Shown: one piece after another, positions 55,986 through 63,811 of the stretch | Layout: each line of letters begins with the position of its first letter | How positions within the stretch are numbered: position 1 is the stretch's first letter | Source: Burkholderia gladioli | GTDB taxonomy: Bacteria; Pseudomonadota; Gammaproteobacteria; Burkholderiales; Burkholderiaceae | DNA length: 64,000 nucleotides | NCBI RefSeq assembly: GCF_000959725.1 | Contig: NZ_CP009322.1 | Coordinates: 372,001-436,000 of the forward strand | Direction: 5' to 3' | Notes under the pieces: model-generated | Seen by the model: only the letters and a program-made list of their open reading frames with translations | Database searches by the model: none | Told to the model about the DNA's origin: nothing | Position numbers and translations under genes: made by a program

Positions 55986-57139
55986 CCGTGGTACCCCTCC
56001 AGGTAGATCGCCGCGCGATGACCGAACAGCGGAACGGCCGGCGTGCGCGTGACCAGCACGGAGTCGTAGGTATCCACGCGCACGCGGGTGCCGACGGGAT
56101 GCAGGCGGTTCCAGGCGCTGATTCGCTGCTGCACGTCCTGCAGCAACGCGGCGCGGTCGTAGCGCGGCGCCGCTTCGTGAGTCGCGTCATGAGCCGACTC
56201 ATGAGCCGACTCATGAGCCGACTCGTGCCCCGGGTTCCGCGCCTCGGCCGCGAGGCCCGTCGCGGCCGGTAGCACCGCGGGCGCGACGTCCGCCGGCAGC
56301 GGATGCTTGCGGATCTCGGCGACCAGGCGTGTCAGGACCTGCCCGGGTCCGATCTCCACGTAGTCGGTCTCGCCGGTGGCGAGCAGCGTCTGGATGGTGC
56401 GCGTCCACTGCACCGAATGCGTGATCTGCCGGGCCAGGCGCGCGGCGATGTCGTCGCCCGGATAGGGACGGGCGTCGACATTCGCGATCACCGGTATGGC
56501 CGGCGTGGTGAAGCGAATCTCGCTCAGGAAGGTCTCGAATTCGCGCCGGGCCGCATCCATGTAGCGGGAATGGAACGCGCCGCTGGTGTTGAGCGGCACG
56601 TAGCGCGCGATGCCGTCGAACGCGCGTTCGGCGCTCGCGATATCGGCGACCAGTCCGGACAGGATCGTCTGGTTCGGCGAATTGAGATTGGCGATGTCGA
56701 TCGTCTCCAGGCCGGCCTCGCGCAGCACCGCGCGGATGCGCGCCTCGTCGACGCCGATCACGGCGGCCATCGCGCCTTTCGGCGCGGTGCTCATCAGCGC
56801 GCCGCGCCGCGCGACCAGGCGCAGCCCGTCCTCGAACGACACCGCGCCGGCGGCTTGCAGCGCGTTGTATTCGCCGAGGCTGTGGCCAGCCAGCCAGGCC
56901 GGCGCGGCGCCGCCCTCGTCGCGGTAGCGCCGGAACGAAAGGGCGTTGACGACGTAGAGCGCGGGTTGCGTGTAGCGCGTGTTGTTGAGCTGCCGCTCGG
57001 GATCGTCGACGCAGAGCGCGCGGATCGAATAACCGAGGATCCCGTCCGCCGCGGCGGTCAGTTCCGGATACCGATCGAACAGGGCTTCGCCCATGCCCTT
57101 CGCCTGCGAGCCCTGGCCGGGAAACATCAAGACGCTCAT
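55952..57139 (-). CDS. Discrete malonyl-CoA:ACP transacylase (trans-AT)
   Basis: 395 residues; GGAGGTGG before ATG 57139. FPGQGSQ (6-12), nucleophile GHSLGEY (Ser87), carboxylate-binding RRG (Arg112) and GAFHSRYM (His190), the malonyl-type AFHS signature. After about residue 300 comes a linker with repeated ESAH units, then a C-terminal domain GTRVRVDTYDSVLVTRTPAVPLFGHRAAIYLEGYHGYFDLTEVRP that is found on some trans-ATs and may mediate docking. Supplies malonyl units to AT-less modules encoded outside this window. Last gene of the leftward operon. Confidence 0.93.
   Translation of the reverse strand: MSVLMFPGQGSQAKGMGEALFDRYPELTAAADGILGYSIRALCVDDPERQLNNTRYTQPALYVVNALSFRRYRDEGGAAPAWLAGHSLGEYNALQAAGAVSFEDGLRLVARRGALMSTAPKGAMAAVIGVDEARIRAVLREAGLETIDIANLNSPNQTILSGLVADIASAERAFDGIARYVPLNTSGAFHSRYMDAARREFETFLSEIRFTTPAIPVIANVDARPYPGDDIAARLARQITHSVQWTRTIQTLLATGETDYVEIGPGQVLTRLVAEIRKHPLPADVAPAVLPAATGLAAEARNPGHESAHESAHESAHDATHEAAPRYDRAALLQDVQQRISAWNRLHPVGTRVRVDTYDSVLVTRTPAVPLFGHRAAIYLEGYHGYFDLTEVRPA
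56177..56224 (-). repeat. 12-bp tandem repeat in the AT linker
   Basis: Three perfect copies of ATGAGCCGACTC (56189-56224, plus-strand reading) and one degenerate copy before them, encoding ESAHESAHESAHDATH. In-frame unit, so copy number can vary without breaking the enzyme. Confidence 0.85.
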
Positions 57140-57245
57140 CGTGCCACCTCCGGTGTCGTATCAGTGATGGAAGCGCTGCCGTCCACCGGCGCGGGCGGAC
57201 GGCGGCATTGCAAGGCTGCCGGCGCGTGCTGCGGGCGCTGGCGTG

Positions 57246-58649
57246 TCAGTTGCCGGGCGGCGTTCGCACCGTGCCGATGCGCTCGGCGATCGCCTCGGCC
57301 GCGCGCAGCAGCGCGGCATCGCCGCCAGGGCGGCCGAGCGCCTGCAGCGCGATCGGCAGGCCCGCCGCATCCTGGCCGATCGGGATGGTCACGCTCGGGC
57401 ATCCCAGCAGGTTCGCCGCGAACGCGTAGCCGCCCGCCGCGTTCCAGTAGCCGGCCTGCACGCGCTTGCCTTCCGAAACCAGGTTCAATGCGCGCGCGCC
57501 CGACTGGTGCGGGAAGGCGACCGTCGGCGTGGCCGGGATCACCCAGGCGTCGATGCCGTCCGCGAAGGCCTGGTAGGCGTCGATCTGCGTGCGCTGCCAG
57601 GCCTTGACCTTGGCGTAGCTGCCCGCCAGGCCGCCGCCGAACAGCGAACGCAGCGTCTCGGCCAGGCGGAACGCGAAATGCACGCCGGGCTTGAGTTCGC
57701 GCGGCGTGAACTCGTACAGGCTGAGCAGCAGGTAGTGGTAGTTGACGCGGCGCGGGTCGAACGGCGGCTCGCGGCGCTCGACCTGGAGGCCGGTGGCGGA
57801 CAGCAGGTCGCGCGCGCGGGCGAGCGCGGCCCGCACCGAATCGTCGACCGGCACGGCGGCGAACGGGTCGGTCCAGGCGATGCGCGTGGCGGCGGGCGCG
57901 GGCGCGTCGGCCAGGGCGTCGCCCGACAACACGCGATAGGCCAGCCGCAGGTCGCGTACCGAGCGCGCGATCGGTCCGATCGTCGTCAGGCTGTCGGCAT
58001 GACCTTCGCCGCTTGCCAGTGGGGGAATCACGCCGTCGCCGGGGACCGCCGCCAGCGAGGGCTTGAAGCCGTAGACGCCGCAATAGGCGGCCGGCACGCG
58101 GATGCTGCCGCCGGTGTCGGTGCCGATGCCGAGCGGCACCAGGCCGAGCGCCACGGCCGCCGCGTCGCCGCCCGAGCTGCCCCCGGCGGTGCGCGAGGCG
58201 TCCCAGGGGTTGCTGGTGCGCCCGAACACGGGGTTGTTGGTCTGCAGGTCGCTGCACAGCGTCGCGCAGTTGGTCTTGCCGATCACGATCGCGCCGGCGG
58301 CCCGCAGGCGGGCCACCGCGGTGGCGTCGCGCTCGGGCACCTGGTCGCGCAGCGGCGCGTGGCCGGCCGTGGTGCGCATTCCCTCGGTGAAGATCGCGTC
58401 CTTGACCGTGATGGGCAGGCCATGCAGCAGCCCGGCCGGCTGCCCTGCCGCGAGCCGGGCGTCGGCCGCGCGCGCCTCGTTCATGGCTCGTTCGGCGTCG
58501 AGCGTGACGATCGCGTTGACGCGCGGATTCAGCCGTTCGATGCGGGCCAGGCTCGCCGCGACGGCATCCTGCGCGGTGCGCCGCCCGCCGCGGAGGTCCG
58601 CCAGCAGCGCGCTGGCATCGGTCGATTCGAGGTCGAGTTCGGGAGTCAT
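57246..58649 (-). CDS. Amidase-signature family hydrolase in the PKS operon
   Basis: 467 residues. Amidase-signature triad: Lys in GLPITVKDAIF (residue about 81), the GGSSGG glycine-serine loop (cis-Ser near residue 156) and nucleophile Ser in GIGTDTGGSIRVPAAYCGVYGFKPS (near residue 180). Cytoplasmic. Amidases in trans-AT clusters trim amide or guanidine-derived ends of the polyketide or unmask a protected intermediate; here it could act on an amino-acid-derived starter. 12 bp after DUF4180, 106 bp before the AT gene. Confidence 0.88.
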   Translation of the reverse strand: MTPELDLESTDASALLADLRGGRRTAQDAVAASLARIERLNPRVNAIVTLDAERAMNEARAADARLAAGQPAGLLHGLPITVKDAIFTEGMRTTAGHAPLRDQVPERDATAVARLRAAGAIVIGKTNCATLCSDLQTNNPVFGRTSNPWDASRTAGGSSGGDAAAVALGLVPLGIGTDTGGSIRVPAAYCGVYGFKPSLAAVPGDGVIPPLASGEGHADSLTTIGPIARSVRDLRLAYRVLSGDALADAPAPAATRIAWTDPFAAVPVDDSVRAALARARDLLSATGLQVERREPPFDPRRVNYHYLLLSLYEFTPRELKPGVHFAFRLAETLRSLFGGGLAGSYAKVKAWQRTQIDAYQAFADGIDAWVIPATPTVAFPHQSGARALNLVSEGKRVQAGYWNAAGGYAFAANLLGCPSVTIPIGQDAAGLPIALQALGRPGGDAALLRAAEAIAERIGTVRTPPGN

Positions 58650-58661
58650 GACGAGGTGTCC

Positions 58662-59024
58662 TCAGTGTTGGCCGAGGCGCTCGAGCGCCTGGTCGAGGTC
58701 GGCGACGAAGAACACCTGCCGTCCACGATTGCTCTCGACGATGAAGTCGTGGAGCGGGCCGTGGTCGAAGCGCGAGAAATCGCCGACGATCGCGATTCGC
58801 GTGCGGTAGTTGACGAACATCTGCAGGATTTCGCCGGCCACGCCGGTGCGCAGCACCAGGAAGTCGGGATGCAGGCAGCCTTCGTCGATCGCGATACCGG
58901 CCAGGTCGCGGTGGCCGTGGCCGAAGATCACGTCCAGCGCGTCCTGGCGCGAGCGCACCGGCGCATCGGTCGCGCTCACGTGCACCACGCGGGTTGCCTG
59001 TCGTTCGATCAGATTCGCTTCCAT
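58662..59024 (-). CDS. DUF4180 family protein in the PKS operon
   Basis: 120 residues. DUF4180 pattern: DALDVIFGHGHRDLAGIAIDEGCLHPDFLVLRTGVAGEILQMFVNYRTRIAIVGDFSRFDHGPLHDFIVESNRGRQVFFVADLDQALERL. Function of the family is not established. Its ATG shares one base with the stop of the preceding STAND protein gene (TGATG), so the two are translationally coupled. Confidence 0.85.
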   Translation of the reverse strand: MEANLIERQATRVVHVSATDAPVRSRQDALDVIFGHGHRDLAGIAIDEGCLHPDFLVLRTGVAGEILQMFVNYRTRIAIVGDFSRFDHGPLHDFIVESNRGRQVFFVADLDQALERLGQH

Positions 59025-62000
59025 CAATGCACTCGTTGGGGTTGAGGATCGGGAACCGGGCGCTCGATGTCCTCGTCGAGCAAGGTGTCGAGTCGCGCCT
59101 GAAGGTCGTCGTCGCCGAGTTCGCTGCCGATCTCGGCAAAGCGCGGCTGCAGCGCGGCGAGGCGCTGGGCGTCGCCGGCCCGGGCCGCGCGAGTCCAGAC
59201 CCGGGCGAGATGGGGCAGGGCATCGGCATGACGTCCGCGCTGGATGTCGAGATCGGCTTGCAGCCCCGCGATCGCCTCCTCGAGCGCGGCCGCGTCCTCG
59301 CGCGCGCGCAGGCGCTCGAGCAGGCCCAGCGCGGCCTCGGTCTCGCCGCGCTGGGCGCGGGCCATCGCGATCTCGAACCATTGCCGCGCGCGCAGGCCCG
59401 GCGGCGCTCCGGCATCGGGAATCTCGTCGAGGCAGGCGTTCTCGCAGGCTCGCGCGCGCTCGGGCGAGCCGTTCGCGAGATGGCAGCGCGCCAGCGTGCG
59501 CAGCAGGTTCGCCATCGGCAGCCAGGCCTCGCGGCGGCGGTACAGCGCCAGCAATCGCTCGTCGACGTCGATCGCCTCGCTCCATTCACGGCGGCGCTGG
59601 TGCAGCCGCGAGACGAAGCCTGCCGCCTGCTCGAACACGCCCGCCTCGCGATCGTCGAGCGAGCCGTCGTGCGCGTCGAGCCAGCCGCGCCACGCGCGCG
59701 CGCCCTCGGCCAGCGCATCCACCTCGAGCGAATCGCCGCCGGCCAGCGCGTCGCCGGCCAGCACCAGCCAGGCCAGCGCCTGGTCGGTGCGGTCGTCGGC
59801 GGGCGCGGCGGGCGTGCGCGCCAGCAGGTCGACTGACCATTCGGCGATTTCCGCGCCCAGTCCCGCGCGGCGCATCAGTTGCTCGAAGGCGCGCTTGGTG
59901 TTCAGGAAGGCACGCGGCTCGCCGCCGAACCAGAGCGACTCGAAGGCGCCGCGCCAATGGCGGCGGTTCAGCAGCAGGTAATGCGTGAGCGGCGGATTGT
60001 CGTTGGCGGCCAGGTGCAGGCTCAGCAGCCGCAGCCCCTCGGCCAGCATCCGGCCGAAGGCCGCGTCGATGGCGGCATCGGCCTGGGTATCGAGGTCGGC
60101 CTGCGCATCGAGACGGCGCAGGAACGGCAGGCTGCGGGCGTGGAGATGCCGGCCGTGCAGGCCATGCGCGACGAAGCCGTTGCGCTGCCAGTGCGCGAGC
60201 CAGTCCGAGAAGCGCGAGCCGGCTTCGGCGCCCGCCAGCGTCATCAGCGGCTGCGCGCGCGGGTCGGGCTCGGGCCGGTCGATCGCGATCATCGGTATTT
60301 CGAGCAGTAGCCCCTCGACGCGCGCGGCCGCCCGCAGCACGGTGCGCGAGGCCGCCGGCAGGCTGCGCCAGCGCCAGGCGAGAAAGGTCTCGACCGCGTC
60401 GAGCGGCGACACGTGCTCGCGCAGCCCCGCCGCGATCGTTTCCGGCGAGTCGAGTTCGCTCAGGGCGACGGCCCGCTCGATCAGCAGCGGATTGCCGGCG
60501 CAGGCCGCGAGCAGCGCGTCCCAGCCGGCCCGCTGCGCCGCGGGCGGCGGCTCGCGGTCGCTCTGGCTGGCCAGCCGCCGCGCCAGCCGCCGGCTTTCGG
60601 GTTCCGACAGCGGCGTGGCCAGGATCGCGTGCGCGCCGGCTTCGCGCTCGATCTCGAGCACGATGTGGCCGTCCGCGGCCCAGCCCTCGAGCAGGTCGTC
60701 GAGCGTGCCGACGCTCTCGTCGGCCGCGTCGCGATCCTGCCGCGCGGCCTCGTCGGGCGGCGCGGCATCCTTGCGCTGATCGAGCACGAAGCAGCACTGC
60801 AGCGAGCGCAGGGCATCGCGCGCGGCCTCCGGGCGATCGGCCGGCAGGCCCAGCACCGGCGCGATCATCTGCAGCAGGTGGCGAGCCGTGTAGGACGTTT
60901 CGCGGAAGTCGAAATAGAAGGCGTGATCGATCCGCCCCGCGCAGGCCAGGGCCAGCGCCAGGCGATGGGCCGCGCGGGTCTTGCCGATGCCGGGCGCCCC
61001 TGCCAGGGCGAGCCGGCGGCGGCCGTGCGCGAGCGCGAGCAGCAGCGGCAGGGCGGCACCGTCCGAGCCCTCGCCGGCGGTGGGCGGCAGCAGCGCGGCC
61101 TGGAACCCGAGCAGACGCGCGCGCGCGGCGGCGAGCCGTTGCGATTGGGCCAGTTCGAGCCAGGGATGCGGCGAGTCGAACAGGGTGACGGGTTGGCCAC
61201 CGTGATGGATCAGTGCCACCCCGCTTTGGCGTCGCGCGGCCTGTACCGCCGCGCTCAGCGGCAAGCCCGCCGCGAGCTGGGCCAGCAGCGCGCGAAACGC
61301 CCGCGCGCCGGCATAGGGGGCATCGAGTGCGCCGGGCATGTCGGCGGACCTCTCGGCCTGGTGCGCCACGCCGATCAGGTTGCCGATGCCGGCCGCATGC
61401 GCGGCGCGAGCGGTGGCGGCCAGCGTCGCGCCGTCGATCGCATCGCCGGTATCGATCCACAGTGCCGCGACGCGAGCCTGGGCGAACTGGCGCAGCAGCG
61501 CGCCCAGGCCGCCGAGCTCGGCATCGCCGGATGCGATCGGCCCGTCGTAGCGCACCAGGTGCGGCGCGGTGGAGCGCTCGGCCAGATGGGCGCGCAGCGG
61601 CTCCGGATCGAGGCCGAGTACCGTGTAGTCGATCGCGTGTTCGCCGCGACAGGCGTCGAGCGTCGAGTCGAGGGCGAGGCTGGTGTCGTCCTGTCCCGCT
61701 TCGCGGGCCACCAGATGCAGCACGCGCAGCGGCGCATCCGGCCGCTGCGGGTCGGCCGCGCGGCCGGATGGACCCGCGGCGGCGGCCGACCCGGCGCCGG
61801 GCTGCATCGCGCCCAGCGCGTCCGGCAGTGCGGTCGCGACATGCAGCCCGAAATCGAGCTCGATATCGAGATCGCGCGACGCGACGCCGGTCAGGCGCCG
61901 CACGAAGCCGGCCGCCTGGCGCGACAGTGGCGCCGCCTCCGCCTCGGCCACGGCGGGCGGCGGCAGCGCGATGGCATCCCAGGGCAGGGCGAGGAATGCC

Positions 62001-62254
62001 GTGTCGGCGGATTCGATCCGGACCTCGATCCGATCGATGCCCTGCGCGGCGATCCGCGCTGCCAGCGCGGGCCAGGCCGGCGTGGCCCGCGCGAGTGCCG
62101 CGCCGAATGCGGCGGCGAAATGGGCCGCGTCGCCGTCGCGGGCGCATGCGCGCGCATCGAAGGCCAGCGGGCAGGGCGCGCCGCGTTCGAGACGCAGTTC
62201 GAGAGCGGGCTCCGCGTCGGAGCTCGGAGTGGAATCGTGCAGGCTCAGCAGCAT
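59024..62254 (-). CDS. Degenerate CHAT domain-STAND NTPase-TPR protein in the PKS operon
   Basis: 1076 residues from ATG 62254. Residues about 1-340 resemble a CHAT fold (..ARVAALWIDTGDAIDGATLAATARAAHAAGIGNLIGVAHQ..AGARAFRALLAQLAAGLPLSAAVQAARRQSG), but the catalytic His-Gly and Cys positions are not conserved (YDGP and IDTGD instead), suggesting a non-proteolytic CHAT. A P-loop LALAGAPGIGKTRAAHRLA near 420 starts a STAND/AP-ATPase region; from about 860 helical TPR-like repeats (..EWSEAIDVDERLLALYRRREAWLPMANLLRTLARCHLANGSPERARACEN..). Could be a cluster-specific regulator, scaffold or sensor. Co-transcribed between ECH2 and DUF4180. Confidence 0.7.
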   Translation of the reverse strand: MLLSLHDSTPSSDAEPALELRLERGAPCPLAFDARACARDGDAAHFAAAFGAALARATPAWPALAARIAAQGIDRIEVRIESADTAFLALPWDAIALPPPAVAEAEAAPLSRQAAGFVRRLTGVASRDLDIELDFGLHVATALPDALGAMQPGAGSAAAAGPSGRAADPQRPDAPLRVLHLVAREAGQDDTSLALDSTLDACRGEHAIDYTVLGLDPEPLRAHLAERSTAPHLVRYDGPIASGDAELGGLGALLRQFAQARVAALWIDTGDAIDGATLAATARAAHAAGIGNLIGVAHQAERSADMPGALDAPYAGARAFRALLAQLAAGLPLSAAVQAARRQSGVALIHHGGQPVTLFDSPHPWLELAQSQRLAAARARLLGFQAALLPPTAGEGSDGAALPLLLALAHGRRRLALAGAPGIGKTRAAHRLALALACAGRIDHAFYFDFRETSYTARHLLQMIAPVLGLPADRPEAARDALRSLQCCFVLDQRKDAAPPDEAARQDRDAADESVGTLDDLLEGWAADGHIVLEIEREAGAHAILATPLSEPESRRLARRLASQSDREPPPAAQRAGWDALLAACAGNPLLIERAVALSELDSPETIAAGLREHVSPLDAVETFLAWRWRSLPAASRTVLRAAARVEGLLLEIPMIAIDRPEPDPRAQPLMTLAGAEAGSRFSDWLAHWQRNGFVAHGLHGRHLHARSLPFLRRLDAQADLDTQADAAIDAAFGRMLAEGLRLLSLHLAANDNPPLTHYLLLNRRHWRGAFESLWFGGEPRAFLNTKRAFEQLMRRAGLGAEIAEWSVDLLARTPAAPADDRTDQALAWLVLAGDALAGGDSLEVDALAEGARAWRGWLDAHDGSLDDREAGVFEQAAGFVSRLHQRRREWSEAIDVDERLLALYRRREAWLPMANLLRTLARCHLANGSPERARACENACLDEIPDAGAPPGLRARQWFEIAMARAQRGETEAALGLLERLRAREDAAALEEAIAGLQADLDIQRGRHADALPHLARVWTRAARAGDAQRLAALQPRFAEIGSELGDDDLQARLDTLLDEDIERPVPDPQPQRVH

Positions 62255-62270
62255 CGTATGGCGTTCTGTA

Positions 62271-63020
62271 TCAATTGCCGAACAGGGTGCGGATGCGCTC
62301 CCTGACTTCGTCCTGGTGGAAGGTTTGGGCATGCATGGCGACCTCCTGCTCGGTGATGGCGGGCAGGCGCGAACGCAGGTCGCCGACCAGATGGTCTTTC
62401 AGGATGCGCAGCGAATCACGCGGCTTCTCGGCCAGTTGGCGGGCCTGCTCGATCGCATGGGGCAGCACCTCCTGGCGCGGCAGCACCGGGAACGGAATGC
62501 CCCGCTGGGCCAGGTCGGCGCCGCGATGGGTGCCCGCGCCCATCAGCATTTCCTGGGCGAGCGCGAGGCCGAGCTTCTCGCGCAGCACCAGCGTCGAGCC
62601 GAAGCCGGGCGTGAACCCGTACTTCATGAAATTGGTGGTGTAGATGCTTTCGCGGCTCAGCACCACCAGGTCGGCGAACAGACCTAGCACGAAACCGCCG
62701 CCGATGCCGTGTCCCTGCATCGCCGCGATCACCGGTACCTCGCACTCGAGCGGCAGGTTGTAGATGGGCGTGTCGGTGAATTTCGAGCCGCCCTCGGACA
62801 GTTCGAGCAGCCCCTCGCGCGTGCCGCCCGAGCAGAAATAGGTGTCGTAGCCGGTCAGTACCACCGCCTTGCAGGCTGGCTCGGCGGCCACGTCCCGGAA
62901 GGCGGCGGCGAGGTCGCGGCAGAAGCCGGGCGAGAAGGTGTTCTTGTTGGCACGATCCTCGAGCGTGATCTGGATGATCGACGGCTCGATGCGGGTGCAA
63001 TGGACCACGGGCGCCGTCAT
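62271..63020 (-). CDS. ECH2 decarboxylase of the beta-branching (HCS) cassette, PksI-like
   Basis: 249 residues. Close by eye to Bacillus PksI: IIQITLEDRANKNTFSPGF, VVLTGYDTYFCSGGTREGLLEL, PVIAAMQGHGIGGGFVLGLFADLVVLSRESIYTTNFMKYGFTPGFGSTLVLREKLG, and C-terminal ..MHAQTFHQDEVRERIRTLFGN with the family His. Decarboxylates the methylglutaconyl-ACP intermediate to the beta-methyl branch. Its ATG shares a base with the ECH1 stop (TGATG). Confidence 0.93.
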   Translation of the reverse strand: MTAPVVHCTRIEPSIIQITLEDRANKNTFSPGFCRDLAAAFRDVAAEPACKAVVLTGYDTYFCSGGTREGLLELSEGGSKFTDTPIYNLPLECEVPVIAAMQGHGIGGGFVLGLFADLVVLSRESIYTTNFMKYGFTPGFGSTLVLREKLGLALAQEMLMGAGTHRGADLAQRGIPFPVLPRQEVLPHAIEQARQLAEKPRDSLRILKDHLVGDLRSRLPAITEQEVAMHAQTFHQDEVRERIRTLFGN

Positions 63021-63811
63021 CAGCTTGCCTCCCAGGGAAAGATCCCGCTTTCGACGAAACGCACGATGCGCTCGAGGTTCGTCGGATCGGAGAACACCTC
63101 GCGGTTGGCGGCGAGCGCCAGTGACCGGTCGCTGTCGAAGCGCCCGGTCAGGGCGTTCGCGTAGCGCTTGTAGCGCGCCACGGCCACGCCGTCGAGCCGG
63201 CGCAGCCGCGCCAGGTGTCGCCGCAGCAGCGCCTCGCCATTGGCGTCGTGCGCATCGACGAGGCCCCAGGCGAGCGCGCGCGCCGCGTCGAGCGGCTGCG
63301 TCGACAGCGTCATGTAATGGGCCCGCTGCCAGCCGATGCGCCGGATCAGGAACGGCAGCACGCAGGCCGGCATCAGGCCGAACAGCAGCTCGGACAGCGA
63401 GAAGGTGGCGGTGTCGTCGGCCAGCACGATGTCGCTGGCGGCGACGAAGCCGACGCCGCCGGCATTGACCTTGCCGCGCACGTGCGAGATCACGATCCGC
63501 GGCCCGGTGGCCAGGCGGTGCCAGAGGTCGAACAAGGGCCCGGGGTCGCCTGCCGCGCGAGCCGCCTCGGAAGGCGCGCCGGCATGCGCGGCGCGGATCT
63601 CGGCGAAGTCGGCCCCCACGCAAAACGCATCGGCCTGCCCTTCCAGCACGATCACGTGGGTGGCGGCATCGCAGCGATCCAGCACGTCGGCCATTTCCTC
63701 GAGCAGGGCCGCATTGATCGCGTTGTCGACCTCGGGGCGCTCGATGCGCACGAAGGTGACGCCGCCTTGCCGGCGCACGCGCAGCGTGCGGTAGTCGATC
63801 GCCGTGCTCAT
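63020..63811 (-). CDS. ECH1 dehydratase of the beta-branching (HCS) cassette, PksH-like
   Basis: 263 residues from ATG 63811; GTG 63820 is an alternative. PksH-like throughout: VRRQGGVTFVRIERPEVDNAINAALLEEMADVLDRCD, ..ADAFCVGADFAEIRAAH.., VISHVRGKVNAGGVGFVAASDIVLADDTATFSLSELLFGLMPACVLPFLIRRIGWQRAHYMTLSTQPLDAARALAWGLVDA. Dehydrates HMG-ACP to methylglutaconyl-ACP before ECH2 acts. Starts inside the stop of the HMG synthase gene (ATGA). Confidence 0.93.
   Translation of the reverse strand: MSTAIDYRTLRVRRQGGVTFVRIERPEVDNAINAALLEEMADVLDRCDAATHVIVLEGQADAFCVGADFAEIRAAHAGAPSEAARAAGDPGPLFDLWHRLATGPRIVISHVRGKVNAGGVGFVAASDIVLADDTATFSLSELLFGLMPACVLPFLIRRIGWQRAHYMTLSTQPLDAARALAWGLVDAHDANGEALLRRHLARLRRLDGVAVARYKRYANALTGRFDSDRSLALAANREVFSDPTNLERIVRFVESGIFPWEAS

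Noticed and set aside
56177..56224. Possible CRISPR-like repeats
   Set aside because: Repeats are contiguous 12-mers without spacers and lie inside a coding linker.
57243..59045. 600-residue rightward reading frame
   Set aside because: Antisense to amidase and DUF4180 genes, Arg/Gly/His-rich, no family, typical GC-rich shadow.
60413..62305. 630-residue rightward reading frame
   Set aside because: Antisense to the STAND protein gene; low-complexity composition and no recognisable domain.
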